Below, in pieces: positions 27,137-37,478 of a stretch of DNA of 64,000 nucleotides. Origin of the DNA: Rhizobiales bacterium NRL2 (lineage in GTDB: Bacteria; Pseudomonadota; Alphaproteobacteria; Minwuiales; Minwuiaceae); contig CP016093.1 in assembly GCA_001664005.1 (NCBI GenBank), positions 875,001 to 939,000 on the forward strand, read 5' to 3'. Every line of letters starts with the position of its first letter. The first letter of the stretch is position 1. The notes below the pieces were generated by a model that was not told the origin of the DNA, did no database searches, and saw nothing but the letters and a program-made list of their open reading frames with translations. Both the position numbers and the translations under genes were made by a program.

Positions 27137-28343
27137 ATGAGCGAAGTTCTCGATATCCTGCTGGCGGGCCATGACCGCGGCGACGCCGTCCGCAAGGCGG
27201 CGGCCGAGCGGCTGCGCGACCGTGGCCTGCCGACAACACGGCAGGAGGACTGGAAGTTCACCAGCCTCCGCCCGCTGGAGAAGTTCCTGCAGAGCGGCGG
27301 ATGCGAAGGCGCGATGCCCGCTGTGCCGGCGCCGCTGGTCGACGGCGCGCTTCAGATCGTCGTCCGCAATGGCCGCGCCGAAGCGCCCGCCGCACATGTT
27401 AACGGAATTACGGTTGACGCTCGTCCGGAGCTTGCTGAAGAGCCGCATGACTCGGCGGTGCAGGATATCGTCACCGCACTGGCCAAGGGTGTCGTCGTCA
27501 TCGAGATCCCGCGCGGCAAGACCCTGACGCAGGCGATCGAGGTGGTCTTTCTCTCCGACGGCGCCGCCGGCGCGGCCGGGCACCATGCCGGCCTGCGCGT
27601 GCTGCTGGGCGAGAACGCCGAAGCGACGCTGATCGAACGGCACCTGGGCGATGGCGACTATCTCGCCGGCCATGGCGCCGCGGTGCGGCTGGGCCAGAAC
27701 GCGCGGCTGCGCCACATCAAGGTGCAGGACGAGGCGCGGGGCGCCTTCCACCTGGCCGATACCTCGGCCGAACTGGGACGCGACGCCCGCTATGAGCGGT
27801 TCATTCTCTCGCTGGGCGGACGGCTGGCGCGCGACGAGGTGCACGCGATCCTGATGGGCGAGGGCGCGGAGCTGCGCCTGCTGGGCGCCTATGCCGGCCG
27901 GGGCGAGCAGTTGCTGGACCACACGACGCGGATCGACCATGCGGTCCCGCGCACCTCCAGCCACGAGGTCTACAAGGGCGTGCTGGGCGACAGCGCGCGC
28001 GGCGTATTCCAGGGCGGCATCCTGGTGCGCAAGGACGCGCAGAAGACCGACGGTCATCAGCTCAACAAGGCGCTGCTGCTGGGTCCGAAGGCCGAGATCG
28101 ACTCCAAGCCGGCTTTGGAGATCTTCGCCGACGACGTGAAGTGCAGCCACGGCGCCACCGTGGGCGAACTGGACGCCGATCAGCTTTTCTACCTGCGCGC
28201 CCGCGGCGTGCCGGAGGCCGAGGCCCGGGCCCTGCTGGTCCAGGCCTTCCTCGAGGAGATCTTCGACGAGATCGCCGACGAGACGCTGCGCGGGCGGCTG
28301 CTGGAGCGGCTGCATGCGGCCCTGGGCGAAGGAGACGCGAACC

Positions 28344-28351
<8 letters not shown>
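27137..28351 (+). CDS. sufD: Fe-S cluster assembly protein SufD
   Basis: A 404-residue SufB paralogue completing the SufBC2D scaffold. The N-terminus has LPTTRQEDWKFTSLRPLEKF, a SufD mark. The C-terminal beta-helix has HTTRIDHAVPRTSSHEVYKGVLGDSARGVFQGGILV, then KTDGHQLNKALLLGPKAEIDSKPALEIFADDVKCSHGATVGELD, with the conserved cysteine and histidine. The stop overlaps the sufS ATG by eight bases. Confidence 0.96.
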
Positions 28352-29599
<1,248 letters not shown>

Positions 29600-29600
<1 letters not shown>

Positions 29601-30022
29601 TGGCGCGCGAGGACTACCAGGAATTCGCGGAGACGCTGGAGGCGCTGGACGACGAGGACATGCGCTTCGAGTACATCCTTGATCTGGCCAAGGCGCAGGA
29701 CCGCGAGGACTTCCCGGAGGAATGGAAGACCGAGGAAAACCTGATGCACGGCTGCATGTCCCGGGTCTGGATCGTCCATGACCGCGAGAGTGGACGGCAC
29801 TATTTCAGGGGCGCCTCGGAGGCCGCGATCGTCAAGGGACTGGTCCGCATGATGACGAAGACGTTCTCGGGCCTGACGGACGAGGAAATCCGGGAGTTCA
29901 ATGTCGACGACGTCAGGCGGCTCAATCTCGGCGCGCTCACCTTCCAGCGCCAGGTGGGCATGATGGCAATGCTGAAACACATGCAGAAACTGGCCGGTCA
30001 GCCGGCCGAGACGGAGGCTTGA
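29600..30022 (+). CDS. sufE: Sulfur acceptor protein SufE
   Basis: A 140-residue SufE that takes persulfide sulfur from SufS and hands it to SufB. The acceptor cysteine is Cys52 in NLMHGCMSRVWIV, and the fold continues through FRGASEAAIVKGLVRMM and LSxxR-type end LNLGALTFQRQVGMMAML. The ATG overlaps the sufS stop by one base, consistent with coupled translation and equal dosage. Confidence 0.95.
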
Positions 30023-30026
30023 GGCA

Positions 30027-30422
30027 ATGTCGATGAACGGCGCCCCCGGAATGGATTTCATGATGACCCCGCCCGAGGATGTGGTCGCCTATGCCGGCGA
30101 ATCCCGCGACGGGCTGTCGGCGGTGGACCCGGAGAAGGTCGTGACGCAGCTGAAGACCGTCTACGACCCGGAGATTCCGGTCGACATCTACGAACTCGGC
30201 CTTATCTACCGCCTCGACTGCAAGGACAACGGCGATATCGACGTCGACATGACGCTCACCGCGCCCGCCTGCCCGGTGGCCGAGGAAATCCCGCAATGGG
30301 TCGCCGACGCCGTCGTGAAGACCGAAGGCGCGGGCAAGGTAATGGTGCAACTCGTCTTCGAGCCGCCCTGGACCCCCGACCGCATGTCGGACGAGGCGCG
30401 TCTCGAACTGGACATGTTTTAG
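30027..30422 (+). CDS. sufT: SUF system protein SufT (DUF59/MIP18 family)
   Basis: A 131-residue protein with the DUF59 core DPEIPVDIYELGLIYRL (about 47-63) and TLTAPACPVAEEIPQW with the conserved Cys82. SufT is an Fe-S maturation accessory factor often placed in suf operons. The N-terminal ~35 residues are variable. It starts 4 bases after sufE and is followed by the A-type carrier. Confidence 0.93.
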   Translation: MSMNGAPGMDFMMTPPEDVVAYAGESRDGLSAVDPEKVVTQLKTVYDPEIPVDIYELGLIYRLDCKDNGDIDVDMTLTAPACPVAEEIPQWVADAVVKTEGAGKVMVQLVFEPPWTPDRMSDEARLELDMF

Positions 30423-30438
30423 GAAAGGAGACCCCCTG

Positions 30439-30834
30439 ATGTTTGGCGCTCCTGACGGCAAACCGATCATGACCGTGACCGAGCGTGCGGTCGAACAGGT
30501 CAAGGCGTTGATCGCGCGCGCGGAGAAGCAGGGCGAGAAGCCCCTCGGCGTCCGCGTCGGCGTCAGGTCCGGCGGTTGCTCGGGCATGACCTACAACGTG
30601 GAATACGCCACCGAGCAGAAGAAGTTCGAGGAGACCGTCGACGCCGCCGGCGTGAAGGTCTTCATCGACCCGACCGCGACCATGTTCCTGCTCGGCGCGG
30701 AGATGGACTACGAGGAGACCATGTTCCGCTCCGGCTTCACCTTCGCCAACCCGAACGAGGCCGACCGCTGCGGCTGCGGCGAAAGCGTCTCCTTCAAGGT
30801 CGGCGAGGACGGCCAGCCGGTTCCGCAGCAATAG
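30439..30834 (+). CDS. sufA: A-type Fe-S carrier SufA (HesB/IscA family)
   Basis: A 131-residue A-type carrier that delivers clusters to apoproteins. The three invariant cysteines are Cys47 in SGGCSGM and Cys111/Cys113 in DRCGCGES. The N-terminal ten residues and the C-terminal tail are short extensions of the core. AGGAAAGGAG precedes the start. It is the last gene of the suf operon. Confidence 0.95.
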   Translation: MFGAPDGKPIMTVTERAVEQVKALIARAEKQGEKPLGVRVGVRSGGCSGMTYNVEYATEQKKFEETVDAAGVKVFIDPTATMFLLGAEMDYEETMFRSGFTFANPNEADRCGCGESVSFKVGEDGQPVPQQ

Positions 30835-30886
30835 GCATCGGCCCCGGCGTCAATCGGGCGCATGGGCCCCTCGGCGCCGCGACCCG

Positions 30887-31372
30887 ATGTGCGCGGTGAT
30901 GACTTCGACACGCAAATGGCTGGGCCCCGCCGCGATCTTCGGCCTCGGCGCGCTGGCGGTCGCCATCCTCGGCGGGCTGGGCACCGAACTGGGGCCCTGG
31001 TACCGGTCCCTCGAGAAATCGGTCGTGCAGCCGCCCGGCTGGGTGTTCGGGCCGGTCTGGACCACACTCTACGTCATCATAGCGGTGGCCGGCGCCTGGA
31101 GCTGGATGACGGTGCCGCCGGGCGCGCGCCGCGGACTGGCAGCGCTCTGGATCGCCAACGCCTTGCTCAACGCCGCATGGACGTTCGTGTTCTTCACCCT
31201 GCAGCAGCCGCTGGCGGCGGTGGTCGTGATCGCGGCGCTCTGGCTGACGATCGTCCTGCTCATGCGGGCGATCTGGCCCCGTCGCCGCGGCCCGGCGCTG
31301 CTTCTCGCACCCTATCTTGTCTGGGTGTCCTTCGCGGCCTGGCTCAACATTGCGATCGTCGCGCTGAACTGA
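30887..31372 (+). CDS. tspO: TspO/MBR family membrane protein
   Basis: Up to 161 residues with five hydrophobic helices, as in the TspO/peripheral benzodiazepine receptor family, which binds tetrapyrroles and lipids. Marks are KSVVQPPGWVFGPVWTTLYVIIAVAGAWSW and the ANALLNAAWTFVFF helix, then PYLVWVSFAAWLNIAI. Two starts are possible (30887 or 30899); neither has a strong ribosome binding site. In photosynthetic alphaproteobacteria TspO modulates tetrapyrrole-related expression; here its role is unassigned. Confidence 0.92.
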   Translation: MCAVMTSTRKWLGPAAIFGLGALAVAILGGLGTELGPWYRSLEKSVVQPPGWVFGPVWTTLYVIIAVAGAWSWMTVPPGARRGLAALWIANALLNAAWTFVFFTLQQPLAAVVVIAALWLTIVLLMRAIWPRRRGPALLLAPYLVWVSFAAWLNIAIVALN

Positions 31373-31386
31373 GACCACGCGCGGCC

Positions 31387-32583
31387 TCAGGCCGCGACAT
31401 CGTCCAGCCGGTCCAGCACCGGCGTCCGGATCGCGGGGCGTACCCCCATCACCCGGTCGATCTCGGCGTGAAAGCCGTGCAGCGCCGGTTCGTTGCGGCC
31501 GAAGGTGAGGTGGCTCGCCGGCCCCTCGGCGTCCAGATTGGCCTGCACGCCGGTCATCATCCACAGGTCCTCGCGCTCGATGACGCCACCGGCGATGTCG
31601 AGGATGTGGCTCCAGTCCACATCGCGCTCCAGGCCCACGGGCGAGGAAGCGATCCAGAGCGTCCAGCGCATGCGGTTGGGCTGGCCGGGGACCGGATCGA
31701 AGCGGTGGATCTCCGAATGCTGTTCCATGCAGGCGATCACCGTATTCGGGAACAGGCAGTAGACGACGATGGCGTTGCGGTGCAGCGGCGCGGCCATCAG
31801 GTCGGCCTCGTCCTCCTTCAGGAACGGCCGCCTGGGCGCGACCAGCCGGGTGTGCCCGCCCAGATCCTCGTACAGGACGAAGTTGCAGGCGAGCGTCCGG
31901 CCCACGGTCTGTGCGTGCAGGACATTGACGTGATAGCCCTCCATGAACAGGTCGACGCCGAACTTCCAGTTGGTCGCCTTGTCCTTCGTCTGCGTGTGCT
32001 GGACCCGGTAGTCGCCGAAGCCGAAGCATTCGAGCTCGCGCATCGCCGGCTGCAGCCGCCGCCGCGCCGCGGCCTCGTCAAGGCCCGGCGGCAGCACGAA
32101 CAGAAGTCCCGCCCAGTCGAGCAGGCCGAATGCCTCCAGGCCGTCCCGGCCCTTGGCGACATGCTCGAAGCAGGGGCCCTCGGGAATCGCGGCCAGGTTG
32201 CCGTCCAGCCCATAGGTCCAGGCGTGGTAGGGACAGGTGAAGCGCCGCGCCGAGCCCGAACCCTCGGCCACGCGCGCGCCGCGGTGGCGGCAGCGGTTGC
32301 GGAAGGCGCGGACCTTGCCGTCCTTGCCGCGGATGGCCAGCACCGCCGCGCCGGGCAGCTCGCGCGTCAGGAAGTCGCCGGGCTCCGGCAGTTCCGCGGA
32401 AAGGCCCAGGAACATGGGCTCGCCGCGGAAGATCACGTCCATCTCGCGGTCGAGGAAGGCCGGGTCGACATAGCGGTCGGCCGGCACCTCGATCGATTCC
32501 GGGGCCAGCGGCGGCGCCTTGCGCGCCAGCCGGTCGATGGTCTCGCGGACCAGTCTTTCGTGGGTATCGTCGGGCAGATGCAT
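31387..32583 (-). CDS. Rieske non-heme iron oxygenase, alpha-subunit type
   Basis: A 398-residue aromatic-ring-hydroxylase-like oxygenase. The Rieske cluster ligands are Cys98-x-His100 and Cys117-x2-His120. Mononuclear iron ligands His218 and His223 sit in FMEGYHVNVLH, with a C-terminal carboxylate in the EREDLWM region. Such enzymes need a separate reductase, not seen here. The substrate may be aromatic, a quaternary ammonium compound or another. ATG 32583 has AGGTG upstream. A consensus -35 box and a perfect palindrome lie in its leader. Confidence 0.9.
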   Translation of the reverse strand: MHLPDDTHERLVRETIDRLARKAPPLAPESIEVPADRYVDPAFLDREMDVIFRGEPMFLGLSAELPEPGDFLTRELPGAAVLAIRGKDGKVRAFRNRCRHRGARVAEGSGSARRFTCPYHAWTYGLDGNLAAIPEGPCFEHVAKGRDGLEAFGLLDWAGLLFVLPPGLDEAAARRRLQPAMRELECFGFGDYRVQHTQTKDKATNWKFGVDLFMEGYHVNVLHAQTVGRTLACNFVLYEDLGGHTRLVAPRRPFLKEDEADLMAAPLHRNAIVVYCLFPNTVIACMEQHSEIHRFDPVPGQPNRMRWTLWIASSPVGLERDVDWSHILDIAGGVIEREDLWMMTGVQANLDAEGPASHLTFGRNEPALHGFHAEIDRVMGVRPAIRTPVLDRLDDVAA

Positions 32584-32613
32584 CTCGTTCACCTGTACTC
32601 TTGATCGTGTACT

Positions 32614-32649
32614 GAACGATCGTTCGCACAGGAAAGTGGATGATGTCAA
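32614..32649 (-). promoter_or_regulatory. Promoter with palindromic operator for the Rieske oxygenase gene
   Basis: On the minus strand a perfect TTGACA (32649-32644) is followed 18 bases later by the perfect 12-base palindrome GAACGATCGTTC (32625-32614), which covers the expected -10 region. The AACGATCGTT core is of a kind often bound by TetR-family repressors. No regulator gene is adjacent. Confidence 0.5.
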
Positions 32650-32672
32650 CCGGCGGGGTGACGCGGATCGAA

Positions 32673-33014
32673 CTAGCAGCTTTGCTGCGCGACCGCTTCA
32701 CCTGCGCGGGAGGGTGTCGCGCCATTGTTGTCCAGCCGGGTCAGGAGGCCTACCAGACAGCCCGGCGGCGGTGCGGTGACTTCCCGCGTGCTGACCGGGC
32801 TGCGCCGATACTCGAAGACCCGGATATCTTCGCCGAGCGTCAGCACTCGCCAGGCGCCGCCATCGGCGTCCGTGCGCCAGGGCACGGATTGCGACTGGCG
32901 TTCATAGGCGTTCAGATAGTCGCCGCGCGGCGGCATCGCTTCGAGGTCGACGAGAAAGGCGGCGCCGAAACCTGTCATGCAGGCCGCGGCGAGCCAGAGA
33001 TGAATGCACGGCAC
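32673..33014 (-). CDS. Small putative exported protein of unknown function
   Basis: A 113-residue frame starting at GTG 33014 with GGGGGA about seven bases upstream. A hydrophobic N-terminal stretch (about 4-22, IHLWLAAACMTGFGAAFLV) could be a signal peptide or anchor. The rest is polar, with a cysteine in PPPGCLVGLL and a C-terminal cysteine. I recognise no family. Third codon positions are G/C rich as in neighbouring genes, which supports it being real. It lies between a phage-like gene and the Rieske oxygenase gene on the same strand. Confidence 0.45.
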   Translation of the reverse strand: MPCIHLWLAAACMTGFGAAFLVDLEAMPPRGDYLNAYERQSQSVPWRTDADGGAWRVLTLGEDIRVFEYRRSPVSTREVTAPPPGCLVGLLTRLDNNGATPSRAGEAVAQQSC

Positions 33015-33101
33015 GATCGGTCCCCCATTTCCCTCGAGCCGAGCCTATCGGAGGCCCTGTGGGGTTTCTGTGGCCAAGCCGTGCCGGCCGGTGACAACGC
33101 G

Positions 33102-33503
33102 CTAGCCCTCGAAGATGGTCGGCGCGCGGCTGGCGAAGGTCTGGCCGAAGCTGATCAGGGCGCGGTTGCGGCGCTGGCGGGCCCGAAGCGCCTCGCTGGC
33201 GTTGGACAGCGAGGCCGAGCCGGCCGCCAGGCCAATGCGTCGCCGCGTTTCCCGGTCGGCGGCCAGCGCCTGTCGCATCAGGGAGCCAGATGACGCGCTG
33301 ACGCCGCGGGCGCCGGCGGTGACCTGTTGCCGAGCCAGACCGCGCGCGAGCTTCTCTTCCTCCTCGCGCCTGGTTTGGGCGAGCTGCAGCCGGGTCCGTG
33401 CCCGGCCGAGCTTCTTCCCGGCGTTGGCGGCGCCGATCTGATTGGCGGCGTTCAGGCCCGATAGCCCGACGAGCGCGATACCTTGGGTAACTGGATCAGC
33501 CAT
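33102..33503 (-). CDS. Phage internal virion-like protein (T7 gp14-like), tentative
   Basis: A 133-residue, alanine- and arginine-rich, mainly helical protein. It begins with a small hydrophobic part (IALVGLSGLNAANQIG), continues as a charged helix (RTRLQLAQTRREEEEKLARGLARQQVTAGARGV, about 36-68) and has SSGSLMRQALAADRETRRR. This pattern resembles the internal core proteins that follow the tail tubular genes in podoviruses. Its start overlaps the stop of the tail tubular B-like gene by one base. Assignment relies mainly on that position. Confidence 0.55.
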   Translation of the reverse strand: MADPVTQGIALVGLSGLNAANQIGAANAGKKLGRARTRLQLAQTRREEEEKLARGLARQQVTAGARGVSASSGSLMRQALAADRETRRRIGLAAGSASLSNASEALRARQRRNRALISFGQTFASRAPTIFEG

Positions 33504-35503
33504 TACTGCGCGACCTCCGCGGTGATGGAAAGAATGGATGCCGGCTCCGTCGAGCGGCCGGTGACCCGGACCGTGGCGCCCCCGCCCTCGCGGCCACCGC
33601 TCCAGCCCAGGAAGCGGACCGTCTTCAGGCCCGCAAAGGATTTCGGCGGCTGGTCGAAGCTCTCCGACTCCAGCCGGCCGCCCTTGACCTCGCGGCCATT
33701 CACCGCGAAGCGCGTGGCGCGGCCTGCGCGGACGGTCGCCCGGATCAGCCGGTGGCGGTTGCCCACCAGCGTGCCGTCGGTCAGTTCGGCCTCGATGGGC
33801 ATGGTCTCCACCGCCCAGTCGAAGACGAGGCCTGCCTCCAGCGTGGAAACGGGCAAAGGTGTCTCGACCGCGCCGCCGGCGACCGTGACCTCGCCCAGGT
33901 CCATGCCGTCGCCGACGAGGCGCACCGTCTCGCCCTCGAACAGGTCGAGCCCGGTCCAGTTCACGGCTGGCGGGTTGCCGTCGATCGTGGCCGTGACCGC
34001 GCTGTCCAGGCAGCAGGCGGCGTCGAGCCGTTCGACCAGCCGGCGGGTCGTCCCGCCGATCTGCCGTTCGATCAGGCAGTAGAGCTCGCCGCCCACGGTT
34101 GCCGCATCGCGGATCTCGCCGCCGCCGGCCGCCGCAATGCGCGTCCAGCCCGCGATCTTCTGGGCGCGGCGCGTGTTCAGCACCGCCATGTCACCGCCGG
34201 CGTTGACCACCAGCAGGTGGTTGGCGGCGTCCGTCGAGGTGCCGAGCCGGGCGGCAATGGCCACCGGATCGTCGATCAGGCCACCCGCCAGCAGCCCGAG
34301 GTCCTGGGCGACGAAGATCTGGCGGACATCGTCGAAGACAAGTTCGTTGCAGCTCGGGCGCGCGCCCGCCTCGCCGCGGCGGATGAAGGCCAGGGCGCCA
34401 TCGATCTCGACCGGGCGGAGCGCCGCCGCGGGCAGTTCGCTGTGGCGGCGCAGGAAGAAGTTCGCCGGGGTGACCGGCGTATCGGCATTGGCGAAGATGC
34501 CGCCGGAGGTGAAGGCGAAGAAGTCGTTGCCGGCGAAGAGCTGCTCGACCGCTGCGACCTGGTCGTTGTCCAGCGTCATCTCCACGGCCTCGTCCTCGAA
34601 GGCGTCGGCGGTGGTCTCGAAGCTGAAGAAGCGGCCGGCGCGGCTGCCCCAGATCGTCTGCGGCCGGCTGGCAGTGCCGGCGAAGTAGAGCCGGCCCTGG
34701 AACAGGTGCGCCGCGCGCGGCCAGCCGCGGCCGTCGGACCAGGCGTCCTCCTCCACCGTCCAGTCGCCGGCGTCCGCCTGCGCGGCGCCGTCCAGCTTCT
34801 GGATCACGTCGCCGCGCAGGGTGTCCGCATCGGTGCGGGAGGTGAGCTTTACCAGCCCGTCATTGATGCGGATCCAGTAGGCCGGGTCGCCGGGATCGAA
34901 GCTCACATGGTCGAAGTCGCTCGAATCCGTGGTCAATATCGCGATGTTCCCGGTGGTCGCCGAGGGCGTCGCCTTGCCCTTCGTACCGGCGCCGAAGTCG
35001 AATGTGGGCGTCTCCGTGAGCGGCAGATCTTCCAGCACCCATGCCGCGCCGCCGCCCTGGCGCATCAGCCGCTTCGGTGCGTGATCGGGATGGACCAGGA
35101 TCATGGTGTCCAGGCTCTGGGTCCAGTTGAGCGCCGCCAGTTCGTCCGCCGTGTAGAACCGGTCCTCGTCGCCGGGCGTCCCGGGGTCCGGCTCGACGGT
35201 CGCCGTCAGCGCGTCGCCGGCAAATACCTCGATCTTCCGGTGCGAGAAGACGATCAGATAGGTGGTCTCGAAGGAGAAGGCGAAGCGCGCCAGCCGGATC
35301 GCGGTCTCGCCCGGCGGTGTCGCGATCTCGGCGACATGGCGGAAGCCGCCGCGGGTCTCGACCCCGCCCTGGGCCAGCCCCAGCATGTTGGTCAGGTCCC
35401 GTGCGCCGGCGTAGTAGGCCTTCACATCCGTGCGGGCCAGCAGGGCCTCGTCCAGCATGCCGTTGGCGAAGCCGAACTGCTGCGATGGGGTGCGCCGCGG
35501 CAT
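33503..35503 (-). CDS. Phage tail tubular protein B-like (T7 gp12-like) nozzle protein
   Basis: A 666-residue protein beginning with FANGMLDEALLARTDVKAYYAGARDLTNML and GGVETRGGFRHVAEI, a typical opening of the large podovirus tail nozzle proteins. It continues with beta-rich repeats including LRFAFSFETTYLIVF-like segments, LNWTQSLDTMILVHPDHAPKRLMR and WPRAAHLFQGRLYFAGTASRPQTIWGSRAG. These beta-propeller-like stretches define the family. It forms the tip of the short tail together with the gp11-like protein encoded just upstream. The frame is intact and its base composition matches the host. Confidence 0.85.
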   Translation of the reverse strand: MPRRTPSQQFGFANGMLDEALLARTDVKAYYAGARDLTNMLGLAQGGVETRGGFRHVAEIATPPGETAIRLARFAFSFETTYLIVFSHRKIEVFAGDALTATVEPDPGTPGDEDRFYTADELAALNWTQSLDTMILVHPDHAPKRLMRQGGGAAWVLEDLPLTETPTFDFGAGTKGKATPSATTGNIAILTTDSSDFDHVSFDPGDPAYWIRINDGLVKLTSRTDADTLRGDVIQKLDGAAQADAGDWTVEEDAWSDGRGWPRAAHLFQGRLYFAGTASRPQTIWGSRAGRFFSFETTADAFEDEAVEMTLDNDQVAAVEQLFAGNDFFAFTSGGIFANADTPVTPANFFLRRHSELPAAALRPVEIDGALAFIRRGEAGARPSCNELVFDDVRQIFVAQDLGLLAGGLIDDPVAIAARLGTSTDAANHLLVVNAGGDMAVLNTRRAQKIAGWTRIAAAGGGEIRDAATVGGELYCLIERQIGGTTRRLVERLDAACCLDSAVTATIDGNPPAVNWTGLDLFEGETVRLVGDGMDLGEVTVAGGAVETPLPVSTLEAGLVFDWAVETMPIEAELTDGTLVGNRHRLIRATVRAGRATRFAVNGREVKGGRLESESFDQPPKSFAGLKTVRFLGWSGGREGGGATVRVTGRSTEPASILSITAEVAQ

Positions 35504-35504
35504 C

Positions 35505-36080
35505 TCAGGACCGGGCCTCGATCAGGGCGAAGTTCTCGATTGCCTGCGGCGTCTGCTGCTGGCCGTCGATGGAGCGGGCGCGGGCGAACTCGACCTCCGC
35601 CGCGCGGCTGAGCGCTTCCGTGCGGGCCGTGTTCTCGGTCAGCGGCAGGCAGAACTCGGCCGCCAGCCGCGCGATCAGCGCCTGGTCGAAGAAGGGCGGG
35701 AAGGCGGTCTCGTCGGGGCGGAAGACATAGGTCAGGTTGAGACTCTCGGCGCTGGCGTGCAGGCGGCGTTCGTGAATGCGGTAGGCGACGCCGCGGCCGC
35801 GCGCCGAACCGCCGGCGCCGACGGAGAGGACGCGCAGGAAATCCGCCGGCAGGGCGAAGGCCCGGTCGAAATCCGCGAGCGGCTTCACGGTCAGCGCCGG
35901 CAGTGCCTGCTGCGCCGTGGCGAAGGACCAGGGATGACCGGAGATCAGCGCGTCCCGGGTGACGCCGTAGAGCAGCGCGGCGATCTCGGCCTCGGCTGTG
36001 CCGTCCTCGAAGCTGGTGACGGGGCTCGCGCCGACCTTGAGCAGCGCGCGCGAGCAGAGCTGGATGCGGTTGAGGGCCAT
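35505..36080 (-). CDS. Phage tail tubular protein A-like (T7 gp11-like) adaptor
   Basis: A 191-residue protein starting MALNRIQLCSRALLKVGASPVTSFEDGT, the familiar opening of gp11-like adaptors that join portal and nozzle. LISGHPWSFATAQQALPAL and PADFLRVLSV, then the helical end AALRAEFCLPLTENTARTEA-type segment, also fit. It precedes the gp12-like gene, leaving only one base between stop and start, the same order as in T7-like phages. A 107-base palindromic repeat lies between it and the next upstream gene. Confidence 0.85.
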   Translation of the reverse strand: MALNRIQLCSRALLKVGASPVTSFEDGTAEAEIAALLYGVTRDALISGHPWSFATAQQALPALTVKPLADFDRAFALPADFLRVLSVGAGGSARGRGVAYRIHERRLHASAESLNLTYVFRPDETAFPPFFDQALIARLAAEFCLPLTENTARTEALSRAAEVEFARARSIDGQQQTPQAIENFALIEARS

Positions 36081-36113
36081 GGGGCGTTCCTGGGCTGAAG
36101 GATGGGATTTCTC

Positions 36114-36220
36114 GTCATCCCTGTTTCCGCGCAGCGGAACACGGGGATCGGGATACGGTCTGGCGCGGAGCATCTCCGGGGGTCGATCCCCGCGCGCCGC
36201 GGTGCGGCGGCGGGGATGAC
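36114..36220. repeat. Dispersed palindromic element inside the phage-like cluster
   Basis: Inverted ends GTCATCC (36114-36120) and GGATGAC (36214-36220). Inner segments CACGGGGATCGGG and GATCCCCGCGCG are the same as in the element at 26249-26350 in the suf operon. Its presence shows that a host repeat has inserted into or spread within the phage-derived block. Confidence 0.7.
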
Positions 36221-36244
36221 ACCAGGGAGACGCGCGCCGGGCCG

Positions 36245-36508
36245 CTACGCGGTGTCGGCGGCGCCGATCTGGGTGGCGTCGGTCAGATCCACCGTGCCCC
36301 CGGCATTGGCGTTGACGATGGCCACACCGCTGCCGTCGCCGGCCCGGATGAAGACCCAGTCGTCGACGCGCAGCATGTCGCGCGCCTCGTCGAAATAGCC
36401 GGCCGCGGTGACGTCGGCCAGGTCGTCGTCGGTGGTGACGTAGCCCCACATCGCGAAGCCCGCGCCGCCGCCGGCCATGCGTTCCAGTTCCTCGATCTTG
36501 AATGCCAT
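36245..36508 (-). CDS. Small protein downstream of the phage capsid gene
   Basis: An 87-residue protein, MAFKIEELERMAGG followed by a beta-rich core (FAMWGYVTTDDDLADVTAAGYF, then DDWVFIRAGDGSGVAIVNA). It resembles small phage structural or decoration proteins encoded beside capsid genes, but I cannot name the family with certainty. GAAGGAGAG lies upstream of the ATG. It starts 20 bases after the capsid gene's stop and is probably co-transcribed. Confidence 0.7.
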   Translation of the reverse strand: MAFKIEELERMAGGGAGFAMWGYVTTDDDLADVTAAGYFDEARDMLRVDDWVFIRAGDGSGVAIVNANAGGTVDLTDATQIGAADTA

Positions 36509-36528
36509 GATCAGCTCTCCTTCGGCGG

Positions 36529-37350
36529 TCAGGATTCGGCGCAGGGGATGGTGACGATGCCGTCGCCGTCGATCAGCACCGTGCCCTGGCTCATCCAGTT
36601 GTTGACGAAGTGCGCGGCCCGGTCGCCGTGCCAGGAGATGTCGGCGCGGACGTCGACGCCGATGGCGTGGCCGATGGCGGTCTTGTGGTACCAGTGACAG
36701 AGCCGGTTGCCCGAGCCGTCGGCGTTCAGCCCCGAATGCGGGAACCAGAGCGTGCTCAGCCAGCGCTTGGCCTGGGTGCCCTTCCACGGCAGGTCGTCGC
36801 CGCCGGCATAGTCGGCATTGGCGAATTCCTGGATGTCGAGCAACTCCGACCACTGCTTCCAGCCGATGACGGCGAAGCGGTCGCCGTCGTCGGGTACGTC
36901 GGCCTCGCCCAGCATCTCGAAGGCTTCCAGCACCTTGGCCTTGGTCAGGCCGCCGGCGGTGGTGGGCACGATGTTGGTCGACTTGTCCATCTCGGCCAGG
37001 ATCAGCTCGTCGGTCTTGCGGCCGAGCGCATAGGCGCCGGCATTGGCCTGGACGTGCATTTCCTCCGAGCCCGACTTGATCTGGTCGAGCTTGTCGACCC
37101 AGTCGCCGGCGTAATAGTCCTTCAGGAAGCACTCCACCGACTGGTGGGTGACGTTCATGGTCGGCACCATGCCGTGGCGGGCCTTGGTCGAGGCCGCGCC
37201 CTTGCCCACCTTGTGGAAGACGCAGGAGCTGCCCTCCACCTTGTCCTGGTTGCGCACGGTGTTGCGCAGTTTCGTCCCCTGGCGCTGATAGGCGATGTGG
37301 ACGCTGGTCGCGTATTCGCGACGGAACATCTGATCGACGGTGTCGCTCAT
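36529..37350 (-). CDS. Phage major capsid protein-like
   Basis: A 273-residue protein with the style of podovirus and related major capsid proteins. The N-terminal arm is DQMFRREYATSVHIAYQRQGTKLRNTVR. DIYYAG-like VECFLKDYYAGDWVDKLDQIKS, ANAGAYALGRKTDELILAEMDKS and GDRFAVIGWKQWSELLDIQEFANADY follow, with the C-terminal VDVRADISWHGDRAAHFVNNWMSQG. No scaffold or portal gene is found upstream. Two adjacent ATGs (37353 and 37350) follow GGAGAG; the second has better spacing. Confidence 0.8.
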   Translation of the reverse strand: MSDTVDQMFRREYATSVHIAYQRQGTKLRNTVRNQDKVEGSSCVFHKVGKGAASTKARHGMVPTMNVTHQSVECFLKDYYAGDWVDKLDQIKSGSEEMHVQANAGAYALGRKTDELILAEMDKSTNIVPTTAGGLTKAKVLEAFEMLGEADVPDDGDRFAVIGWKQWSELLDIQEFANADYAGGDDLPWKGTQAKRWLSTLWFPHSGLNADGSGNRLCHWYHKTAIGHAIGVDVRADISWHGDRAAHFVNNWMSQGTVLIDGDGIVTIPCAES

Positions 37351-37478
37351 CATTCTCTCCGGTGATGTCTCGGGATTGCCGGAGGGGTCCGCAAAGCCGC
37401 GGATGGGCCGACCGGTCGGCCGCGCGCCGGGTCCCGGGAGGGGATCGGCCGGCGCCGCGAACATGGCGGCATATTGTG

